Below are positions 1 to 9,526 of a stretch of DNA of 40,472 bases, piece after piece. The stretch is from NCBI RefSeq assembly GCF_001652915.1, contig NZ_BBQI01000019.1, forward strand, positions 1 to 40,472, read 5' to 3'. The notes beneath the pieces were generated by a model that ran no database searches, had not been told where the DNA came from, and was given only the letters and a program-made list of their open reading frames with translations. Origin of the DNA: Cupriavidus sp. D384. Its GTDB lineage: Bacteria > Pseudomonadota > Gammaproteobacteria > Burkholderiales > Burkholderiaceae. Position numbers and translations under genes: made by a program. Numbering within the stretch: position 1 is the stretch's first letter; every line of letters begins with the position of its first letter.

Positions 1-44
1 GAGAAAACCGTCGCCGCACGAATCAACCGGTGGGCGCCTGCGTC

Positions 45-2441
45 TCAGCTCTTGAGCGGCACCCTGATCGCCCGCCCAATGGCGCCGGTTCGCAGCGCGA
101 TCTTGGCCGCATCTTCCCGCAGCGCGCGCAGGCGCCGTTCCAGCAGCGCATTGGACGCGCGGCCCGACGCGCTGGCCGACGAGGCCGCATGCTGGTCCTG
201 CGTCTTCTGCAGCGGTTCGTTGGCGCCGATCTCGCCGGCGGCGGCGGCCTGGGCCAGCACGTCGGCCTTGCGACGATCCGCCGAATCGGCGATGCGGGCG
301 CGGCGCTCGCTGGCTTCGTCGTCCGACACCTGCTGCGCCGGAGCAGACGCGCCAGCCGTGGCCGACGGCGGCACGGTTTCATGCACCAGCCCCACCCCCG
401 CCACCGCCGTCTCGGCCGGCGTCCGGATAAAGCCGGCGCCGCGCGGGCCGTGCCGTTCCTCGCCCGCCAGCCGTTCGCTGGCAAGTGTCAGCGACCGCAG
501 CGCGGCATTGGTGGCCTGCTCGATCGCGGCCTCGGCAGCCGGCACATCGAGTTCGCCGTAGTGCTGCCGCACCTGGATACGCGCGGCCGCCACGTGCGCC
601 GCCACCAGGTAGTTCTGCACGATGAAGCGGCTCAGGTTGTCCACGGCGCGGTGCCGGCTGCGCGGTTCGTCGAGCATGCGCTGGAACGACCCGATCAGCG
701 CCGACAGGTTGTCCATGAACTGCTTGCGCTGCACGCGGTAGGCGAAGTCGTCCTTGGCCTTGCGCGTCAGCAGGTCGCGCGTGGCCGCGATGTAGCGGCG
801 ATTGGCCTGCAGCACGTTCTCGACCAGCTTCGGAATCGCCCGGTATTCCCAGCTTGGTAGCACAAAGCTGAAAATCGACGCGATGATGCCGCCGATCACC
901 GTATCCACCAGCCGCTCACCCACCACGGTCTGGCTGCCCGGGATCAGCAGGTTAATCTGGATCAGCACCTGGATACAGGCGGCAATGGCCGTATAGCGAT
1001 ACTTGATCTGAACGAACGCGGCGCTGGCCACCAGTGCCAGGTACAGGATGCCGATCAGCAGCAGCGGCTCGTGCACCCAGCGCAGGATGCCCACGCTGAC
1101 GATGCAGCCAATCAGGGTGCCGATCAGGCGGTCGTTGTACCGCTGCTTGGTCATGCTGAAGTTCGGCTTCAGGATCACCACGATGGTCAGCAGGATCCAG
1201 TAGCTGTGCGACGCATACGGCAGGCGGTCGCCCAGCCAGAGCCCCACGGCCACGGCCATCGTGATGCGAAGCGCGAAGCGGAAGGCGGGCGAGCGCCAGT
1301 GCAGGTTGTCGCGCACCACGCCGAATTCGTACTTCTGCCGTGTCAGGAACGGCGTCATGTCCGATCCCGGCAGCACCTGGCCCGGCTCCACCGGCGTACG
1401 CGATGCCTCGTGCAACTGGCCCACCAGCGTGATGGCGCCGCGAATCATTTCCAGCGTGTCGCGCAGCGCATTCATCGCCGCTGGCGACACATGGTGATGG
1501 CGCAGCTGCTCGATTTCCTCTTCCACCTTGCGCAGGTCGGGACGATAGTCGAACGCGCTGTACGAGGGCCGGCCGCGCGTGACGTCGTAGGCGATTTCCT
1601 CCAGGTCCTTGCACAGGCCCAGCACCAGCCGGCGCAACCCGTCCAGCACCGGCGTGCCGCCAAAGGTCTGGCGCAGCAGCGCGTAATCGGTATTGGTCGA
1701 CAGCAGGTATTCGTAGATATCGAGCATGCGCAGGTGAACCTGCACCAGCAGCCCGTCGTGCGGCGTCTTGTTGCCGCGCAGCACCATGTCGCGGGCAGCC
1801 TGCTGGCGCTCGGCCACCACGATCTGCTGGCGCACCAGCCGGTTGAACTGCTCGTCGTAGTCGGTGCCTGCGTCGTAGAAGGCAGCCTTGATCTCCAGGT
1901 AGCCCGCCATCTCGTATAGCGATTCGGCCAGAATCTGCTGCCTCGTGCGGCGCTCCATGATCCAGCTGACGGTCATCGCATAGAGCAGGTAGCCCAGGGC
2001 GCCTGCCCCGAACAGCGCCGAGTGCTCCAGCGCCTTGCGCACCACGAATTCCTCGTTGATCGTCAGCGTCATGACGAACAGCATCGAGAACTGCAGCGGC
2101 ATGGTCTTGTTGCCGTAGACCGTCATCATGCCGGCCAGGAACGTGACCAGCACCAGCACGAACGGCATCACGCGCGGGAATGGCGTGGCTAGCGCCACCA
2201 GCGCGGTCACCGCCGTGCACAGCAGCACGCTCGCCAGCATCTCGTTGAACTTGTGCGGCAACGGGCTGGGCAGGTCCATCAGGCTCGTGCAGAGCGCGCC
2301 CACCGATACCACCATGGCACTGGGCAGGTCCATGAACTGCATCGCGATCAGCGTCAGGCCGATCACGCCCGTGGCCGATCGCAGGCCACGGTAGATGTAA
2401 TGTGAAAACAGGAATGTGCGGGGGTCGTGCGCGTATTCCAT
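45..2441 (-). CDS. FUSC/YccS-family inner membrane protein
   Basis: A 798-residue membrane protein of the fusaric acid resistance (FUSC, YccS/YhfK-like) family. Two hydrophobic blocks are visible, at about residues 18-162 and 385-535, separated by a soluble helical region rich in charged residues. This is the usual FUSC arrangement of two transmembrane bundles around a cytoplasmic domain. The second block carries the FUSC_2-type signature KPNFSMTKQRYNDRLIGT. Family members are assumed to export aromatic acids or act on the envelope, but the substrate here is unknown. From about residue 665 the protein ends in a long polar, Ala/Ser/Arg-rich tail that looks disordered and is unusual for the family. 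The first ATG of the open frame was used; only a weak Shine-Dalgarno is visible. It lies 97 bp downstream of the M61 peptidase gene on the same strand. Family assignment is firm, transport role is inference. Confidence 0.88.
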   Translation of the reverse strand: MEYAHDPRTFLFSHYIYRGLRSATGVIGLTLIAMQFMDLPSAMVVSVGALCTSLMDLPSPLPHKFNEMLASVLLCTAVTALVALATPFPRVMPFVLVLVTFLAGMMTVYGNKTMPLQFSMLFVMTLTINEEFVVRKALEHSALFGAGALGYLLYAMTVSWIMERRTRQQILAESLYEMAGYLEIKAAFYDAGTDYDEQFNRLVRQQIVVAERQQAARDMVLRGNKTPHDGLLVQVHLRMLDIYEYLLSTNTDYALLRQTFGGTPVLDGLRRLVLGLCKDLEEIAYDVTRGRPSYSAFDYRPDLRKVEEEIEQLRHHHVSPAAMNALRDTLEMIRGAITLVGQLHEASRTPVEPGQVLPGSDMTPFLTRQKYEFGVVRDNLHWRSPAFRFALRITMAVAVGLWLGDRLPYASHSYWILLTIVVILKPNFSMTKQRYNDRLIGTLIGCIVSVGILRWVHEPLLLIGILYLALVASAAFVQIKYRYTAIAACIQVLIQINLLIPGSQTVVGERLVDTVIGGIIASIFSFVLPSWEYRAIPKLVENVLQANRRYIAATRDLLTRKAKDDFAYRVQRKQFMDNLSALIGSFQRMLDEPRSRHRAVDNLSRFIVQNYLVAAHVAAARIQVRQHYGELDVPAAEAAIEQATNAALRSLTLASERLAGEERHGPRGAGFIRTPAETAVAGVGLVHETVPPSATAGASAPAQQVSDDEASERRARIADSADRRKADVLAQAAAAGEIGANEPLQKTQDQHAASSASASGRASNALLERRLRALREDAAKIALRTGAIGRAIRVPLKS

Positions 2442-2538
2442 GGGGCGGGGGCTAGAAGCCGGGCAGAAACGGATAAATTGGGGGCAGGCGGGGGGCGGGC
2501 GCCGTCATCATGATGGACGCGGCGCCGTGACAGGCAGG

Positions 2539-4353
2539 TTACTGGCCCAGCCAGCGCGCTCGCCCCGCATGCTTGCCCGGTTCCAGCTTGACCTTGAATT
2601 GCGAGGCCGGCTCGCGCGCCAGTGTCACCGGCAGCACCTGCAGCTCGTCGCGCCGGAACACGTGCAGTTCGGCACGGTCGCCCGGGCGGTAGCGCGACAG
2701 CAGCTTGTCGAGCTGGCCCGGCGCCACGCGCAGGCCGTCCACGGCCGCGATCAGGTCGCCCGCCGACACGCCGGCCCGCTGGCCCGCACCGCCATCGAGC
2801 ACCTGGCTCACGCGCACCCAGCCGTCGTCGGTACGGGTCTTGATGCCCAGCGCGGCGCTGCCATTCGGCTTCTGCGGCTCGGCCACGATGCCGAAGCCGC
2901 GGAACAGCGCCGCCAGGCCGATCTCGTCGGTGCCCTCGGTCAGCGCGCGCAGCAGCTTGCCCAGGCGCAGGCCGGTCACATCGTCGAACAGCGCATGCAC
3001 CTCGGCTTCGGTCACGCCGCGTTGCGTGGCGCCCGGCGCGTAGAAGTCGCGGCCATAGCGTTGCCACAACGCGCGCATGATGTCGTCCAGCGACCGGCGG
3101 CCGCGCGTCTTCTCGCGGATCGTCAGGTCCAGCGCCAGCGCCACCAGCGAACCCTTGGTGTAGTAGCTGACGATGGCATTCGGCGCGTTCTCGTCCTGGC
3201 GATAGTATTTCGTCCAGGCATCGAAGGCGCTTTCGGCCACGCTCTGCTTGGTGCGGCCGTTGCCGCGCAGCACGCCGTTCCAGGTCTTGGCCAGCATGTC
3301 CACATACTGCTGCTCGGTGACCAGCCCGGTGCGGACCAGGATCAGGTCGTCGTAGTAGCTGGTAAAGCCCTCGAACAGCCACAGCAGCGGCGTGTAGGAT
3401 TCCTGCGCCAGGTTGTACGGCACGTACGCGGCCGGCTTGATGCGCTTGACGTTCCACGTGTGGAAATACTCGTGGCTGCACAGGCCCAGGAACGTGCGAT
3501 AGCCCTCGCTGGTCTCGCTGTTGCCGCGCACGGGCAGATCGTTGCGCGCGCACATCAGCGCCGTGCTGGCACGGTGCTCCAGGCCGCCATAGCCATCGGT
3601 GGTGACCATCGTCATGAAGACGTAGCGGCGGTTGCTGTCCAGGAACGGCGCGCGGGCCGAACGGGGTTCGAACAGGCGGATCTGCGCCTCGCAGATCTGC
3701 TTCAGGTCGCGGCAGATGCGCGCCATGTCCAGCTGCGGCACGCGGCCCGTGAACACCACGTCGTGCTGGGCGCCGCAGGCGCGGAAGGTGCCCAGCGCGA
3801 ATGTGCCCATCTCCACCGGGTGGTCGATCAGCTCGTCGTAGTCGGATGCCTGGTAGCGGCCAAATCCGTAGCGGCGCGCACCGCCCGGGCCGCGTGCTTC
3901 GGGCAGCGCCGTGGCGACGCGCCAGTCGGCATAGGCCTCGCCGGCGGGCGGATGGATGTCGACCGTACAGGGATGCTCGTCCTGCCCCACCACGCGCAGG
4001 AACACCGAACTGCCGTTGTAGAAGCCGTGGGTGGTGTCGAGATGCGCGCTGCGCACCGACAGGTCCCATGCATAGACTTCGTAGCTCAGCGTCAGCGGAC
4101 CCGCCTGCGGCGGCAGCGGCGCGGCCTGCCAGGTCTGCTTGTCGAGCTTGGTCAGCGGCACGCTCACGCGGCCCGCATCGGCACGGATGCGGACAATGTT
4201 GCGTGCGAAGTCTCTGATCATGTAGCTGCCCGGAATCCACGCGGGCAACGTGAAGACCTGGCCGGCCGGGTCGGGGACATCCACCGTCACGGTAACGGCG
4301 AACAGATGGGCTTCCGGTTGAAGCGGGGCAATGGCGTAGCGGATCGGCGTCAT
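2539..4353 (-). CDS. M61-family metallopeptidase with PDZ domain
   Basis: A 604-residue M61 (glycyl aminopeptidase-like) zinc peptidase. The N-terminal third is the beta-rich M61 N domain. The catalytic motif HEYFHTWN starts at residue 294, so H294 and H298 are the zinc ligands and E295 the general base. A PDZ domain lies at roughly residues 500-570, with the carboxylate-binding region around GGAGQRAGVSAGDLIAAVDG. The order N domain, catalytic domain, PDZ is the standard M61 architecture at the usual length. No signal peptide is evident, so it is probably cytoplasmic. The frame is open far upstream, but homology to the family begins at the ATG chosen here (MTPIRYAIAP), and the upstream extension overlaps acuI on the same strand in another frame and is Arg/Gly-rich shadow sequence. 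Physiological substrate unknown. Confidence 0.92.
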   Translation of the reverse strand: MTPIRYAIAPLQPEAHLFAVTVTVDVPDPAGQVFTLPAWIPGSYMIRDFARNIVRIRADAGRVSVPLTKLDKQTWQAAPLPPQAGPLTLSYEVYAWDLSVRSAHLDTTHGFYNGSSVFLRVVGQDEHPCTVDIHPPAGEAYADWRVATALPEARGPGGARRYGFGRYQASDYDELIDHPVEMGTFALGTFRACGAQHDVVFTGRVPQLDMARICRDLKQICEAQIRLFEPRSARAPFLDSNRRYVFMTMVTTDGYGGLEHRASTALMCARNDLPVRGNSETSEGYRTFLGLCSHEYFHTWNVKRIKPAAYVPYNLAQESYTPLLWLFEGFTSYYDDLILVRTGLVTEQQYVDMLAKTWNGVLRGNGRTKQSVAESAFDAWTKYYRQDENAPNAIVSYYTKGSLVALALDLTIREKTRGRRSLDDIMRALWQRYGRDFYAPGATQRGVTEAEVHALFDDVTGLRLGKLLRALTEGTDEIGLAALFRGFGIVAEPQKPNGSAALGIKTRTDDGWVRVSQVLDGGAGQRAGVSAGDLIAAVDGLRVAPGQLDKLLSRYRPGDRAELHVFRRDELQVLPVTLAREPASQFKVKLEPGKHAGRARWLGQ

Positions 4354-4418
4354 GGTCACGATTGTAGCGTCACGCCCCGGACCCGCCGGGGACGTGCGAT
4401 TTCTCCGAGCCGCGCGCG

Positions 4419-5423
4419 TCAGGCGTTCACATCGACGACAACCCGCCCGCGCATGCCGCCTTCCATGATCCTGCGGCCCGCCTCGATGGCGTCGCCCAGC
4501 CGGATCTCGCGCGTGATGGCCTGCAGGCGGTCGGGTGCCAGGTCCTGGGCCAGCCGCTGCCATGCGGTTTCGCGCAGCGGCATCGCGGCCATCACGCTGT
4601 CGATGCCGGCCAGTGTCACGCCGCGCAGGATGAACGGCGCCACCGATGCCGGAAAATCCATGCCCTGCGCCAGCCCGCATGCGGTGACCACGCCGCCGTA
4701 GCGCACCTGGGCGCAGGCGTTGACCAGCGTATGCGAGCCCACCGAATCCACCACGGCCGCCCAGCGCTCCTTCTGCAACGGCTTGCCCGGTGCGCTCAGT
4801 TCGGCGCGGTCGATCACGTCGGCAGCGCCCAGCGCGCGCAGGAAGTCGGCCTCGGCAGCCTTGCCGGTCGATGCCGTCACGCGATACCCAAGCTTCGACA
4901 GGATGGCGATCGCCACCGACCCCACGCCGCCCGAGGCGCCGGTCACCAGCACATCGCCATCGCCGGGCCGCACCGGGCCGTTGACGCCGCCGCGCTCCAG
5001 CGCCAGCACCGACAGCATGGCCGTATAGCCGGCCGTCCCGATCGCCATGGCCTGGCGCGTGGTGAACGCATCGGGCAGCTTCACGAGCCATTCGCCCTTG
5101 AGCCTTGCCCGCTGTGCCAGGCAACCCCAGTGCGCCTCGCCCACGCCGTAGCCGTTCAGCACCACGCGGTCGCCCGTCTTCCAGCGCGGATCGCCGGACT
5201 CCAGCACCGTGCCCGCGCCGTCGATGCCAGCCACCATCGGCCATTTGCGCACCACGGGCGAGCGGCCCGTAATCGCCAGCCCGTCCTTGAAGTTGATCGT
5301 CGAATAGTCGACGGCCACCAGCACGTTGCCGTCCTCGGGCAACTGGCTTTCTTCAAGCTGGGCGATCTGCGCCTGCGTGGACTTGTCGTCGGCCTGGGTC
5401 AGCAGCAATGCCTGGAACGTCAT
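4419..5423 (-). CDS. acuI: Acrylyl-CoA reductase / YhdH-type quinone oxidoreductase
   Basis: A 334-residue NADPH-dependent medium-chain reductase of the YhdH/AcuI subfamily. Known members reduce acryloyl-CoA to propionyl-CoA, which detoxifies acrylate or serves 3-hydroxypropionate assimilation. Visible signatures are the subfamily motif NFKD (residues 44-47) in STINFKDGLAITG, and the Rossmann loop TGASGGVGS (161-169). There is no structural zinc Cys cluster, as expected for this zinc-free branch. The start is the ATG preceded by GGGAGA eight bases upstream. Between it and dsbC lie a hairpin terminator and two tandem copies of a 13-bp sequence (see the repeat at 5458), so acuI probably has its own promoter. 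Family certain; the exact substrate is inferred from the subfamily. Confidence 0.9.
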   Translation of the reverse strand: MTFQALLLTQADDKSTQAQIAQLEESQLPEDGNVLVAVDYSTINFKDGLAITGRSPVVRKWPMVAGIDGAGTVLESGDPRWKTGDRVVLNGYGVGEAHWGCLAQRARLKGEWLVKLPDAFTTRQAMAIGTAGYTAMLSVLALERGGVNGPVRPGDGDVLVTGASGGVGSVAIAILSKLGYRVTASTGKAAEADFLRALGAADVIDRAELSAPGKPLQKERWAAVVDSVGSHTLVNACAQVRYGGVVTACGLAQGMDFPASVAPFILRGVTLAGIDSVMAAMPLRETAWQRLAQDLAPDRLQAITREIRLGDAIEAGRRIMEGGMRGRVVVDVNA

Positions 5424-5457
5424 GATGTTGTCTCCCGTGTTCTTGTGGATGGGCAGA

Positions 5458-5484
5458 AGGGGCGTCCGGACAGGGGCGTCCGGA
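5458..5484. repeat. Two tandem 13-bp direct repeats upstream of acuI
   Basis: AGGGGCGTCCGGA occurs twice (5458-5470 and 5472-5484) with one base between copies, a 14-bp period. Each copy contains the palindrome TCCGGA. The pair lies 35-61 bp upstream of the acuI start and immediately downstream of the dsbC terminator, where a promoter or operator would sit. Whether a protein binds is unknown. Confidence 0.45.
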
Positions 5485-5487
5485 AAT

Positions 5488-5515
5488 GAAAAACGGCCGG
5501 GCAGTGCCGGCCGTT
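5488..5515 (-). terminator. Rho-independent terminator of dsbC
   Basis: Read on the minus strand, AACGGCCGG (5515-5507), a six-base loop and CCGGCCGTT (5500-5492) form a 9-bp GC-rich stem that runs into a short T run (TTTTTC). It begins about 30 bases after the dsbC stop codon. Confidence 0.7.
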
Positions 5516-5545
5516 CCTGACAGCCGGCGGGGCCCGGCGTCCTGG

Positions 5546-6304
5546 TTATTTCTTGAGGCTTGCGAGCTTGCGCTCCAGCGTCGCGGCGTCTGCCGCGCCC
5601 GGGATACGCGTGCCGTCGGTAAAGAAGACCGCCGGCGTGCCCGAGATGTTCAGGCTCTGGCCCAGGGCCAGGTTGTCGTCGATCGGCGTCTTGCAGCTGC
5701 CGTTGCCCACCAGCGCCACGTGGTTCAGCATCCAGTCGCGCCATACCTTGGTGCGATCCGCCGAGCACCAGACCTGCTTGGCCTTGACCGACGAGTCCGG
5801 CGACAGCACCGGGTACAGGAAGGTGTAGACGGTGATGTTGTCCATCTGCTGGAAGGTCTGCTCGATCTTCTTGCAGTATCCGCAGTTCGGGTCCGAGAAC
5901 ACGGCCACGGTGCGGCTGCCGTCGCCCTTGGTCCACTTGATGGCACGGGTCAGCGGCAGGTCCGACCACTTGATCTTGTTGATCTCGGCCAGGCGCTCTT
6001 CGGTCAGGTTGGTATTGGTCTTGGTATCGATCAGCTCGCCATTGATGATGTAGCGGCCGGTGGCGTCGGTGTAGACCAGCTGGCCGCCGACGTTGACCTC
6101 GTACAGGCCCGGCACCGGCGCCTTGGTCACGCTCTTCACCTCGGCGCGGCCGCCCAGCATCTTCTGGATCGACTGCCTGATCTTGTCCGTGCCCGGTTCG
6201 TCCGCGGCCAGCGCGTGAAGGGCGTAGCCCGCTGCGGCCACACCGCTGGCAAAGGCGGCGATCGCGGCAACGCGGGCGGATCGGCGGCGGAACAGTTGCA
6301 ACAT
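5546..6304 (-). CDS. dsbC: Thiol:disulfide interchange protein DsbC
   Basis: A 252-residue periplasmic disulfide isomerase. The N-terminus (RRR followed by an Ala-rich hydrophobic stretch ending near ALAADEP, residues 1-34) is a signal peptide. A DsbC/G dimerisation domain follows (about 38-105), then a thioredoxin-fold domain with the active site C141-G-Y-C144 and the cis-proline loop SGTPAVFF (221-228). C180 and C204 match the second, structural cysteine pair of E. coli DsbC. The ATG chosen has GGAG at good spacing; the open frame extends 17 codons further upstream but that segment would precede the signal peptide and has no ribosome site. It probably refolds misoxidised envelope proteins together with DsbD encoded elsewhere. 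A strong terminator follows. Confidence 0.95.
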   Translation of the reverse strand: MLQLFRRRSARVAAIAAFASGVAAAGYALHALAADEPGTDKIRQSIQKMLGGRAEVKSVTKAPVPGLYEVNVGGQLVYTDATGRYIINGELIDTKTNTNLTEERLAEINKIKWSDLPLTRAIKWTKGDGSRTVAVFSDPNCGYCKKIEQTFQQMDNITVYTFLYPVLSPDSSVKAKQVWCSADRTKVWRDWMLNHVALVGNGSCKTPIDDNLALGQSLNISGTPAVFFTDGTRIPGAADAATLERKLASLKK

Positions 6305-6475
6305 ATTGACTCCAGGTAACGATATGCCGGTCAGTGTGCCGGCTTTGCGTGTCATCGGTAAATCGCCGAAAGCGGGATTGGCCGCATACCGTGCGGCCGG
6401 ATGGCGAGATTGTCGCGCTTTCCGGGGATTCGGTGTATCCGGGCGATCCGGGTGAAGCGGGCCATGCCGGCCGGG

Positions 6476-7738
6476 CTACCCGAGCGCGCGGCCGATCAGG
6501 ATCCGCTTGAGCAGCCCCTGGCTGCCCACCGCACGGATTCCCAGATTGCGCATCACACGGGCCGGTGTGCCGGGCAGCGAAAACAGCCGGTGCAGCCCGT
6601 CCGTGGCCGCGGTCAGCGACAGCAGGTCGGTGGCGCGGGCCCGTTCGTAGCGGCGCAGCAGGCGCAGGTCGCCCTCATGGCGGAACGACTCTTTGTCGGC
6701 CATGACCCGTCCTAGTTCCACCACGTCGCGCAGACCCAGGTTCATGCCCTGACCGGCCAGCGGATGCACCACGTGCGCCGCATCGCCCACCAGCACCACA
6801 TGCGGCTGGGCAAAGTGATCTGCCCGCTGCAGCACCAGCGGGAATCCCTGGGCCGGCGTGATGCAGCGCAGCGCGCCGAACCGCGCGCCCACGGCGCCGC
6901 TGGCAACCTGGGCCACCGTGGCGGCCAGCGCTTCGGGCGTCAGGGCCAGCAGGTCGCGGGCATGCGCCTCGTCGGCCGACCACACCATCGACACCCGGTT
7001 GCCGGGCAGCGGCAGCATTGCCAGGATCTCGCCATTGGCCGATTCCTCGTCGGCCATCAGCTTTTCGGGGCAGCCCAGGAACCACTGCCACGCGGTTTCC
7101 TGGTGCGGCAGCTCGCAGCGGAAATTGGCGACCACGCCCAGTTGGCGATAGCGCCGCTGGGTGGTGCCGATATGGCATTGCTGGCGCACCCACGATCGCG
7201 CGCCGTCGGCGCCCACCAGGCAATTGGCGCGCACGCGTTCGCCGCCGTCCAGCGTGAGCGTCACGCCGTCGACATCGCGCTCCAGTTGTCCGGCCGTATC
7301 GTCGAACCATTTGACCTGATGCTGGAATCGCAGCGCGGTATCGAGCACACGCTCGACATGGCCCGATTCGATGATCCAGGCCAGTTGCGGCACGGCGGCG
7401 GCATAGGCAGAGAAATGGAGGTCGCCATGCGGCGAGGGATCGGTCTCGCAGGCGCTTTCGTCGCCATAGACGCGCATGTCGCGCACGGGCTGGACGCGCG
7501 CCGGGTCCAGCGCTTCCCAGACCCGCAGCCGCTCGAGCAGCGCCTGCGAACTGGCCGAGAACGCGTAGATGCGGCTATCCCAGTCATCTTCGCCGGTGCG
7601 CGCGGTATCGCCTGCGGGGCGCGGCGCCACCAGCGCCACGTGCATGCCTTGCTGGGCCAGCAGCAGCGCACAGGCCTTGCCGACAATGCCACCGCCGACC
7701 ACGGCGATCTGGAAGCGGGAAGAAGGATTCGACGACAT
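6476..7738 (-). CDS. UbiH/UbiF/VisC-family FAD-dependent hydroxylase
   Basis: A 420-residue flavoprotein monooxygenase of the ubiquinone-biosynthesis hydroxylase family. The N-terminal FAD dinucleotide motif VVGGGIVGKA lies near residues 13-22. The second FAD-binding motif GDAAHVVHPLAGQGMN, typical of UbiH/UbiI/UbiF/Coq6, starts at residue 318. Length is normal for the family. These enzymes hydroxylate the ring of ubiquinone precursors at C1, C5 or C6; betaproteobacteria often have fewer paralogues with broader position specificity, so I do not assign a specific symbol. dsbC follows on the same strand after about 170 bp. ubiX of the same pathway is 13 kb away in this window. The start is the ATG at the beginning of the conserved N-terminus. 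Confidence 0.9.
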   Translation of the reverse strand: MSSNPSSRFQIAVVGGGIVGKACALLLAQQGMHVALVAPRPAGDTARTGEDDWDSRIYAFSASSQALLERLRVWEALDPARVQPVRDMRVYGDESACETDPSPHGDLHFSAYAAAVPQLAWIIESGHVERVLDTALRFQHQVKWFDDTAGQLERDVDGVTLTLDGGERVRANCLVGADGARSWVRQQCHIGTTQRRYRQLGVVANFRCELPHQETAWQWFLGCPEKLMADEESANGEILAMLPLPGNRVSMVWSADEAHARDLLALTPEALAATVAQVASGAVGARFGALRCITPAQGFPLVLQRADHFAQPHVVLVGDAAHVVHPLAGQGMNLGLRDVVELGRVMADKESFRHEGDLRLLRRYERARATDLLSLTAATDGLHRLFSLPGTPARVMRNLGIRAVGSQGLLKRILIGRALG

Positions 7739-8164
7739 CTATTGGGCGGCGGCGCTGGGCGCCGGCACGGCAGGTCCGGACATGGCTGGATTATAGCGAC
7801 GTGACGGGTGCGGCATTGGCAACGCGACGCCAGGCCGCACCGCCGCCAGATGCCGCCGCCCCCGATCCATGGGTCGCGCACGCACTGCCCGCGAAACGCC
7901 AGGCATGCCGCAAGTGGTACATGCGTATCCTCGCGCGCCGGGCAGCGCCCGGGGCGGGCCTTCGTACCGTGCCAGAGCTGCGTCCGGCAGGGTTACAATG
8001 GCGGTTTTTCCGGCGACCGCATCAGCACAGATCGTTGAGCAAAGCCCCGATCCGCTGGTCCTGTCCGCCTGACCCACTCTGCCCCGGCATCGCAGTTCGC
8101 TTGTCCGAACGCCCCTCCGCCGCGCAGAGACGCACCGCAACCCATTGATTTCTAAAGGTTTCCC
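7739..8164. other. Intergenic region between divergent ubiH-like gene and ychF
   Basis: About 425 bp with no credible gene on either strand; the open frames here have no recognisable product and are Pro/Arg-rich as expected from GC-rich noncoding sequence. It holds a probable ychF promoter (-10 TACAAT at 7994-7999), implying a leader of roughly 160 bases. No riboswitch-like structure was recognised. Confidence 0.5.
7994..7999 (+). promoter_or_regulatory. Candidate -10 box for ychF
   Basis: TACAAT in the context GGTTACAATGG, a form common at betaproteobacterial sigma-70 promoters. No good -35 box is visible at 16-18 bp, so the call rests on the -10 and on its position ahead of ychF. Confidence 0.3.
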
Positions 8165-9256
<1,092 letters not shown>

Positions 9257-9297
9257 GCCGCGCGGGGCGGGCTTCATCCCCTGCCCGCGTGGCCGAG

Positions 9298-9331
9298 ATC
9301 GCCCGCAACCGTGATGGTTGCGGGCGATTTT
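9298..9331 (+). terminator. Rho-independent terminator after ychF
   Basis: ATCGCCCGCAACC (9298-9310) pairs perfectly with GGTTGCGGGCGAT (9316-9328) around a five-base loop, followed by TTTCATTT. It starts 41 bases past the ychF stop codon. Confidence 0.8.
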
Positions 9332-9454
9332 CATTTCAGGGGTTCCCAGTCGCTGATGGACTTCGTCCTCGACATAGACGTGGTACGCGCCGTCGGCCTT
9401 GCGCCCCATGTCCCGACTTCCAGCGTCAGGAAATAACGTATTGAAGCTTCACAG

Positions 9455-9526
9455 CTAGTCGAGTACGACGAACAGCACGGCAACAGCCAGCATGGCGAGC
9501 AGGGTATGGCGATAGATGGGTGGCAT
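9455..9526 (-). CDS. Possible 23-residue single-span membrane peptide
   Basis: The short frame encodes MPPIYRHTLLAMLAVAVLFV plus VLD: a short polar N-terminus with Arg and His, one hydrophobic span of about 15 residues and an acidic end. A GGAG motif lies seven bases upstream of the ATG. Composition and topology fit the class of small bacterial membrane peptides, but the frame is only 24 codons and could be chance in GC-rich DNA. An inverted repeat (GTGGTCC, five bases, GGACCAC, 9554-9572) lies 28 bases upstream of its start. No function can be suggested. Confidence 0.3.
   Translation of the reverse strand: MPPIYRHTLLAMLAVAVLFVVLD

Noticed and set aside
2363..4240. Very long frames inside the M61 gene and in other genes (for example 15740-18058 and 28360-30399).
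   Set aside because: These are open only because high GC removes stop codons. They are rich in Arg, His, Gln and Ala with no recognisable domain, and lie over clear genes.
4354..5244. Long N-terminal extension of the M61 peptidase frame.
   Set aside because: It overlaps acuI on the same strand in another frame and is low-complexity Arg/Gly-rich shadow sequence; the peptidase N domain starts at 4353.
6380..6398. Hairpin GGCCGCA/TGCGGCC between the ubiH-like gene and dsbC as a terminator.
   Set aside because: Stem is short and no T run follows on the minus strand; kept only as an observation.
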